A program made the translations under genes and the position numbers. Shown here in pieces: positions 59,296-64,000 of a DNA stretch of 64,000 nt. The DNA comes from Jiella endophytica (GTDB lineage Bacteria; Pseudomonadota; Alphaproteobacteria; Rhizobiales; Rhizobiaceae), in NCBI RefSeq assembly GCF_004519335.1, contig NZ_SOZD01000001.1:1-64000 (forward strand). Direction: 5' to 3'. The notes under the pieces were generated by a model. The model ran no database searches and was not told the DNA's origin. It saw nothing but the letters and a program-made list of their open reading frames with translations. Each line of letters opens with the position of its first letter. Position 1 is the first letter of the stretch.

Positions 59296-59928
59296 TCACT
59301 GGACGACGGTGATCGTCCCTTCCATCACGTGATCCTCGTCGAGGCCGCCGACCTTCCATTCGTAGCGGCCGGGGCGCACGGTCTGGAACTGGACGGTGAT
59401 CGTGCCGTGGGAGTCGTATTCGAGCCAGGCCGGGGCGCCGGCCATGTGCACCTCGAGATCGTCGATGACGATCTGGTTCATCCAGACGTTCCGGAAGAAG
59501 TCCGGCGCGTTGAACTTGTACTCGATGTCACCCTCGGACTTGATGTCCCAGCGATAGGCCTGGCCGGCCCTGAGATAGAAGTCCTTGTGGTTGGTCTTGA
59601 AGGCGTCGCCGCCGACGCCGAGGATCAGCGGCGTGACGATCTGCGAGGTCAGGCTCTTCTTCGGCAGGCCGAGCATGTCGCCGTTGAGCGCCGCGGCGGG
59701 CATCAGCTCCGACCCCGGCGGAACCTTCAGCCCGTCGGCTGCGGGCACCAAGCTGGCACTCTGGCTGGCACCGTCGCTATCGTCGTCGTCATCAGCCTTG
59801 GTGGTGGCGGCGCCGGCCGCCGGCTTGTCATCGTCGTCGTCCGCCTGGGCGAAGGCGGGGCCGGCCGGCGCGGCAAGGAGGCCGAGGCCGAAGAGCGCCG
59901 CCATCAGTGCGAGCCAGGGTGATTTCAT
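59296..59928 (-). CDS. Aspartate-rich exported protein with cupredoxin-like C-terminus
   Basis: 210 residues with a signal peptide (cleavage near AFA-QA at 27). The mature N-terminus has two runs of five Asp (30-34 and 46-50) separated by an Ala/Thr stretch. The C-terminal ~120 residues (FRNVWMNQIVIDDLEVHM, LEYDSHGTITVQFQTVRPGRYEWKVGG) look like a beta-sandwich. In the lut comparison it would stand with the exported lutC/lutD products. Lanthanide or calcium binding by the Asp runs is a hypothesis. Confidence 0.7.
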   Translation of the reverse strand: MKSPWLALMAALFGLGLLAAPAGPAFAQADDDDDKPAAGAATTKADDDDDSDGASQSASLVPAADGLKVPPGSELMPAAALNGDMLGLPKKSLTSQIVTPLILGVGGDAFKTNHKDFYLRAGQAYRWDIKSEGDIEYKFNAPDFFRNVWMNQIVIDDLEVHMAGAPAWLEYDSHGTITVQFQTVRPGRYEWKVGGLDEDHVMEGTITVVQ

Positions 59929-59970
59929 GATGTCAGTCCTCCCGAATTGCCTGCGATTTTCGAATGCCGC

Positions 59971-60951
59971 TCACTTCGGCGTCACGGCGACGCCCCATGG
60001 CTGCTGGCCGACCTGGACCGACTTGATCACCTCGTCGTCCTCGACGTCGATGATCGAGATGTCGTTGGAGAGGCCGTTGGTGGTGAAGAGGTATTTCTGG
60101 TCCGGCGAGAAGGCGAGCTGCCAGACCCGCTGGCCGACGAGGAGATAGTCCTCCACCTCGTAGGTCGCGGTATCGACCACCGCGACGCGATTGGCGGGGC
60201 CGAGCGCGACATAGGCCTTCTTGCCGTCGTCCGTGATGCGGATGCCCACCGGCTGGATCGCCTCGGAGCGGATGCCGGGGATCTCGAAGCTGATCTTGTG
60301 GGTGATTTCCTTGGTCGCCGCGTCGATCACCGAGACCGTGCCGCCAATCTCCGCCGAAACCCAGATTTCCGAACCGTCCTTCTTGTACTGGGCAAAGCGC
60401 GGCCGGGAATCGACGAGGACGTTGGCGGTGATCTGCTGGCTGTCGCGATCGATGAAATGCGCCATGTTCGTCGTCTCGGACGTGTTGACGATCGTCTGGC
60501 CGTCCGGCGAGACGCCCATGCCTTCCGGTTCCACGCCGACCGGAATCTCGGCAAGGCGCCCGCCGGTCTTCAGGTCGATGACGGTGACGAGGTTGTCGTC
60601 CTCGTTGGCGGCATAGAGCTGGTCGCCGTTGGGAGACAGCGTCAGGAGTTCGGGATCGGGGCCGGAGGGAAGCGTCCGTTTGAAGGCGTGGGTCTTCGTG
60701 TCGAATTCCTTGATGATGTCGTCGTCGCTGGTGCAGACGTAGAGCGAGGCGCCGTCCGGGCTGACGGCGATGCCGCGTGGCCGCTGACCGACCTTGAAGG
60801 TGTCGATGACGGAGAACTCCTTCTCCGAGTCGAGCACGGTGACGTCGTTGCCCTTCTCGTTCGAGACGAAGATCTTGTAGGCGAAGGCCGGGCTCGCGGG
60901 CAGCATGAGCGCCGCGGCAAGGGCCGCCAGTGACAGTCGTTTCAATACCAT
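59971..60951 (-). CDS. YVTN beta-propeller protein, PQQ-catabolism-associated
   Basis: 326 residues with signal peptide (ALMLPASPAFA-YK). Seven blades repeat the pattern GxxPxGIAVSPDGxxLYV: VGQRPRGIAVSPDGASLYV, LLTLSPNGDQLYAANE, VEPEGMGVSPDGQTIV, VWQLAFSPDQKYLF and the closing QQPWGVAVTPK. The family occurs beside PQQ dehydrogenases and ABC genes. The ATG is one base from a GGGAGGA site, too close; the in-frame TTG at 60945 (seven-base spacing) may be the real start. Confidence 0.9.
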   Translation of the reverse strand: MVLKRLSLAALAAALMLPASPAFAYKIFVSNEKGNDVTVLDSEKEFSVIDTFKVGQRPRGIAVSPDGASLYVCTSDDDIIKEFDTKTHAFKRTLPSGPDPELLTLSPNGDQLYAANEDDNLVTVIDLKTGGRLAEIPVGVEPEGMGVSPDGQTIVNTSETTNMAHFIDRDSQQITANVLVDSRPRFAQYKKDGSEIWVSAEIGGTVSVIDAATKEITHKISFEIPGIRSEAIQPVGIRITDDGKKAYVALGPANRVAVVDTATYEVEDYLLVGQRVWQLAFSPDQKYLFTTNGLSNDISIIDVEDDEVIKSVQVGQQPWGVAVTPK

Positions 60952-61241
60952 TCCTCCCTGAGCCGGACCCGGCCATCGCCGGCATCGTCCGGCCCCTTCA
61001 TGCGCCATCGCGCATCGCCCGTCGACCGCGTCGATCCTACGGCGCCGCTCAGCTCGATCCCGGACCGGCCGGTCACGCCCGGCGAACAGGGGCACATGGA
61101 CCCTGGCGCGCGTGTCGTCGAAGCGAGCCTCCCGTCTCGCCTGGCGGTGCCCGGCGCCCCCCGGGACCTGTCCTTGGGAGCGACAAGCCCCGAGGAGCAC
61201 CAGCGTCCAAACTGGTAGCTTATGAAATCGCCACCCGGCAA
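60942..61241 (-). CDS. Doubtful small gene or decayed lipoprotein upstream of the beta-propeller
   Basis: The 320-base gap between regulator and beta-propeller contains a 99-residue frame from TTG 61241 whose stop overlaps the TTG at 60945 (TTGA). It is Arg/Gly/Ser-rich and resembles nothing known. In another frame, LPVWTLVLLGACRSQGQ looks like a lipoprotein signal with a LGAC lipobox but has no start codon. The gap may hold a frameshifted lipoprotein gene, or just a leader. Confidence 0.25.
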   Translation of the reverse strand: MPGGDFISYQFGRWCSSGLVAPKDRSRGAPGTARRDGRLASTTRAPGSMCPCSPGVTGRSGIELSGAVGSTRSTGDARWRMKGPDDAGDGRVRLREEWY

Positions 61242-61271
61242 CGGGACAACTTCCCGGAAACCGGCGGCCGA

Positions 61272-61907
61272 TCAGTCGCCGCTGTCGAGCATCCTGCCGC
61301 CCTTGGTCTCGAGGGCAAAGCGCACGAGATCGGAGGTGCGCTCGACGCCGAGCTTCTCCTTCATCCGGGTCGAGGTGTTGGCGACGGTCTTGTAGGCGAC
61401 ACCGAGCCCGTCGGCGATTTCTGACAGGCTCTTGCCGTCGCCGAGCATGTGGAGGATCTGCAACTCCCGCCGGGTGAGATCGCCGACGCCGGTCTCCCGC
61501 GTCGCATGGTCCTTCATCAGCGCCGCGGTTTCGCTGTCGACATAGGGCTCGCCTGCGACAGCTTTCTCGACCGCCACCAGCAGCTCGTCCGACGGCGCGC
61601 TCTTGGAGACGTAGCCGAGGGCGCCGTCGCGCCTGGCCGAAACGGCATAGACGACGTCGGAATACATCGAGAAGACGACGATCCGCGCCTTCGGATCGTC
61701 GGCCCGCAGCCGGCGCAGCACGTCGAGCCCGCTGCCGTTCTTGAGGTTGATGTCGAGGATGGTGACGTCCGGCCGCATGTTGCGGAATTCGCGCAGCGCA
61801 TCGGAGGGGCTCTCGGCCTCGCCGATCTCGGTCACCGGGATGGTCTCCACCAGCCGTCTGATGCCATCCCGGACGACCTTGTGGTCGTCGACGATCAACA
61901 GTTTCAT
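61272..61907 (-). CDS. NarL/LuxR-type response regulator
   Basis: 211 residues. Receiver domain MKLLIVDDHKVVRDGI with phospho-acceptor Asp52 in VTILDINLKNGSG and Lys in YVSKSAPSDE, then a LuxR-type HTH (LTRRELQILHMLGDGKSLSEIADGLGVAYKTV). It overlaps the kinase gene by four bases. Regulators of this class (for example AgmR/PedR2 and ExaE) control PQQ alcohol dehydrogenases in pseudomonads, so the cluster is its likely target. Confidence 0.93.
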   Translation of the reverse strand: MKLLIVDDHKVVRDGIRRLVETIPVTEIGEAESPSDALREFRNMRPDVTILDINLKNGSGLDVLRRLRADDPKARIVVFSMYSDVVYAVSARRDGALGYVSKSAPSDELLVAVEKAVAGEPYVDSETAALMKDHATRETGVGDLTRRELQILHMLGDGKSLSEIADGLGVAYKTVANTSTRMKEKLGVERTSDLVRFALETKGGRMLDSGD

Positions 61908-63319
61908 CGTCCGTCCTTCGCTGCGGCCATGGCGTTCGCCGCCGCCGTTTCGTCGAGTCCCAGTCTATCCTCGCGGCGAGGAGGCTCGGCAAGGCTGCGC
62001 CCGCCGAGCGGCACCGCGCCGCTCACCCGGACGCCCCGCGGCGTCTTCGTCTCCTCGACAATCATCGTGCCGCCGGCCGCCTCGATCCGCTCGCCCATGC
62101 CGACCAGGCCGAAGCCGCCGTCGCCTCGCGGCCGGGTGAAGCCGCCGCCATCGTCGATGATCGTGAAGTTCAGCCGTCCGGGATGCTCCGCAACCTCGAC
62201 GGCGATCCTCGACGGATCGCCGTGGCGCAGCGCATTGGTGACGGCCTCCCGGACGGCGCGATGGACCAGCGTCTCGATGGTCGCGCCGAATTCGCCGTCG
62301 GCAAGGGTGAGGTCGAATTCGACGTCCGGGTGGCGTGGCTGAAGATCGGCGACCATCTCCTCGATCGCCCCCTTCAGCCCGAGGCCGGACGTCGCGCCGG
62401 GCCTGAGATTGCCGAGGATCCGCTTCAGCTCCCGCCGCGCCTCGTGAGCCGCGGCGGCAATCGCCCCGGCACGCTCCGCGATGATCTCCTTGCGGGGCGA
62501 TCCGTCAGCCGCCGCGCGCCTGATGCTCGAGGCATCGACGTCGATGGCGAAGAGCAGCGGGCCGACATCGTCGTGAAGATCGCGGGCGAGTTCCGCCCGT
62601 TCCTCGTCCTCGAGATGGAGAAGCCGGTCGGAAAGCCGCCGGTTGCGGTCCGAGATCGCGGCGAGGCGCTCGGTCATCGCATTGAGGCCGCCGGCGAGCT
62701 CCCGCATTTCCGGCGGGCCCTCAGGTGCGACCTTGGCCGAATAGTCGCCGTCGCCGATCCGGGAAAACGATGCATGGATCGCGTCGAGCGGCTTCAGCGC
62801 CCGATCCGCCACCACCCAGACCGCCCCGAAGGCGATCAGCAGGAACAGGACGAGAAGGCCGAGAACGATCAGAAGGTCGAGCCAGGCGTCGGCAAGTTCG
62901 TTGCGCGGATCGACGATGACCGCGACGGAGGTGATCGGGGCCGAGGCCGCCGTCAGCGGCATGACGACAGTCGAGGGATCGGGAGCGAGAAGCTTCACGA
63001 ACCATTCCGGCAGCAGGCCGGACTCCTTCGCCATGACCGATTCGTCACGGATGACGCCGACGGAATCGATGAGGATGACCTTCACCCGCCGGTCGCCGTT
63101 GAAGGTGCGCACGAAGCCGGCGAGCTTTCCCCGGACGTCGCGCGAGGCCGGAAGCTCGGCGACCATCTGGGCGACGCGGTTGGTGGCGACGCTGCGTGCT
63201 GCCTGAAGCTCGGTGGCGATGGTGTCGCGTGCCTGGAAGAAGGTGAGGACCGCGCCGATGACAAGGATCGCGACGAAGGCGATCGTCAGTGTCAGGGCAA
63301 GGCGGGCCTTCAGCGACAT
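61904..63319 (-). CDS. HisKA_3-type sensor histidine kinase
   Basis: 471 residues. Helix 1 (ALTLTIAFVAILVIGAVLTFF), a ~115-residue periplasmic sensor, helix 2 (LLIVLGLLVLFLLIAFGAVWVV), HAMP (about 170-220), phospho-acceptor ERAELARDLHDDVGPLLFAI, and HATPase motifs DDGGGFTRP and GFGLVGMGERIEAAGG. The start MSLKARLALT is preferred; the frame continues 39 codons upstream without protein-like text. Signal not known; a metal or alcohol is plausible from context. Confidence 0.92.
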   Translation of the reverse strand: MSLKARLALTLTIAFVAILVIGAVLTFFQARDTIATELQAARSVATNRVAQMVAELPASRDVRGKLAGFVRTFNGDRRVKVILIDSVGVIRDESVMAKESGLLPEWFVKLLAPDPSTVVMPLTAASAPITSVAVIVDPRNELADAWLDLLIVLGLLVLFLLIAFGAVWVVADRALKPLDAIHASFSRIGDGDYSAKVAPEGPPEMRELAGGLNAMTERLAAISDRNRRLSDRLLHLEDEERAELARDLHDDVGPLLFAIDVDASSIRRAAADGSPRKEIIAERAGAIAAAAHEARRELKRILGNLRPGATSGLGLKGAIEEMVADLQPRHPDVEFDLTLADGEFGATIETLVHRAVREAVTNALRHGDPSRIAVEVAEHPGRLNFTIIDDGGGFTRPRGDGGFGLVGMGERIEAAGGTMIVEETKTPRGVRVSGAVPLGGRSLAEPPRREDRLGLDETAAANAMAAAKDGR

Positions 63320-63569
63320 GGGACTGGCCGCCCGGCGGCAGCGCCACTCGCTGGCCTTCCCTGCCGGGACGCTCGCTGGTGAAGGTTGAGACGCATGGTG
63401 GGTCCGCATCCGACTGCAGCCGAAATGTCCGCACATCGTTGCAGGCTTGCGGCTGCGGCCGTCAACGCCTCGCCGTCCTTGGAGCGGTATCCGGGAGCGA
63501 CGAGGCCGCGAGGCGCTCCGATGTCATGGCTTGCCGGTGAACCGAGCGAAACTGGATCGCGTTCGGGCG

Positions 63570-64000
63570 TCACTTGTCGAAGTTGCAGGTCGATTCCGGC
63601 CGGTCGAAGCCGAGCGTGTCGAGCTCCGAGACCTGATGCAGGAAGCCTTCCTGGGGCGAGGACGAGACGACCGAATCCTCGGTGCCGAGCAGCACCGGCT
63701 GGCGCAATTGCCAGTCCCAGTCGCGGAAGGTCAGGCGCTGGCCCTTGAAGGCGGCGACGGTGAAGTCCTTGGAGCGGATGAAGGCGTCGATCTTTTCCGG
63801 ATCGGTCGACTGGGTCCGCGAGGCGGCCTCGCCGATCACCCGCACCGCGGTCCAGGCCTGCATGTCCTTCGATTCCATCCGCCGGCCGGAGGCGTCCACG
63901 AAGCGGTTCTGGATCTGCGCGCCGCCCCACTGCTCGCTCGCCGGATGCCATGAGCCGGGGACGAGCCCGGCGGTGCCGGCGACAGGCCGGGGGATCCAGG
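63570..64000 (-). CDS. ABC substrate-binding protein, PQQ-dehydrogenase-associated, cut by the window end
   Basis: The C-terminal ~143 residues are visible; the start lies beyond 64000. PVAGTAGLVPGSWHPASEQWG then NRFVDASGRRMESKDMQAWTAVRVIGEAA and ENPFLRADD-like end RPESTCNFDK match the branched-chain-type binding proteins found with PQQ alcohol dehydrogenases (LutA/PQQ_ABC_bind). 250 bases separate it from the kinase start, enough for a kinase promoter. Probable first gene of the system. Confidence 0.85.
   Translation of the reverse strand, partial: WIPRPVAGTAGLVPGSWHPASEQWGGAQIQNRFVDASGRRMESKDMQAWTAVRVIGEAASRTQSTDPEKIDAFIRSKDFTVAAFKGQRLTFRDWDWQLRQPVLLGTEDSVVSSSPQEGFLHQVSELDTLGFDRPESTCNFDK

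Overview
The window is chromosomal DNA of a GC-rich alphaproteobacterium, most likely a member of the Hyphomicrobiales (Rhizobiales), possibly near Aurantimonadaceae. This rests on family content and gene order: alphaproteobacterial S10/spc order, metX-metW, the glutathione-dependent formaldehyde pathway, ccoNOQP/ccoGHIS with FnrL/FixK-type boxes, HWE-type kinases and palindromic repeats typical of the group. The genus is inference. Almost the whole window is dense housekeeping or metabolic DNA, with a few short accessory insertions. No rRNA, CRISPR array, prophage or intact insertion sequence was seen.

Layout. 1-13186: the 3' end of tuf, then one long ribosomal operon from rpsJ to secY and adk, all on the plus strand. 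The usual followers rpsM-rpsK-rpoA-rplQ are absent. Instead 13285-15173 holds metX-metW (methionine synthesis). 15245-18948 (minus): an orphan histidine kinase and the formaldehyde oxidation genes fghA and frmA/adhI with an ElaA-like acetyltransferase between them. 18949-21271: a compositionally different, more AT-rich island with a small protein of unknown function translationally coupled to a metallophosphoesterase. 21375-29557: mixed housekeeping genes (GreA/GreB-like factor, methyltransferase, glyoxalase II and a DUF985 cupin, DMT and MFS transporters, thioesterase, CobW metallochaperone with a WD40 partner).

29617-30179 carries two direct copies of a ~245 bp element with long terminal inverted repeats. 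30196-41461 is the microaerobic respiration locus: ccoGHIS and ccoNOQP (minus), separated by a RelE/HTH toxin-antitoxin pair. A hemerythrin-like gene and hemN diverge from ccoN. Two FNR-type palindromes sit at 34802 and 39294. 41666-49567: DEAD-box helicase, ArsB-like transporter, membrane methyltransferase with an alpha/beta hydrolase, LLM flavoprotein, corA, and an AbrB/Doc module whose doc gene is broken by an in-frame TGA. 49581-54789: HWE kinase, DUF853 HerA-like ATPase, and a cupredoxin plus FTR1 iron permease pair. 54991-56250: tRNA-Trp(CCA) followed directly by a DUF433/DUF5615-type toxin-antitoxin pair.

56694-64000 (minus) is the most interesting block. It has a PQQ-dehydrogenase-associated ABC system (binding protein, cut by the window end; ATPase; permease), a YVTN beta-propeller, an aspartate-rich exported protein, a second exported protein with a WPC motif, and an embedded NarL-type two-component system. 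Its order resembles the lanthanide utilisation and transport (lut) cluster of Methylobacterium and the ped-type alcohol systems. With the formaldehyde genes at 16-19 kb this fits methanol or alcohol oxidation by PQQ enzymes. The dehydrogenase itself is not in the window.
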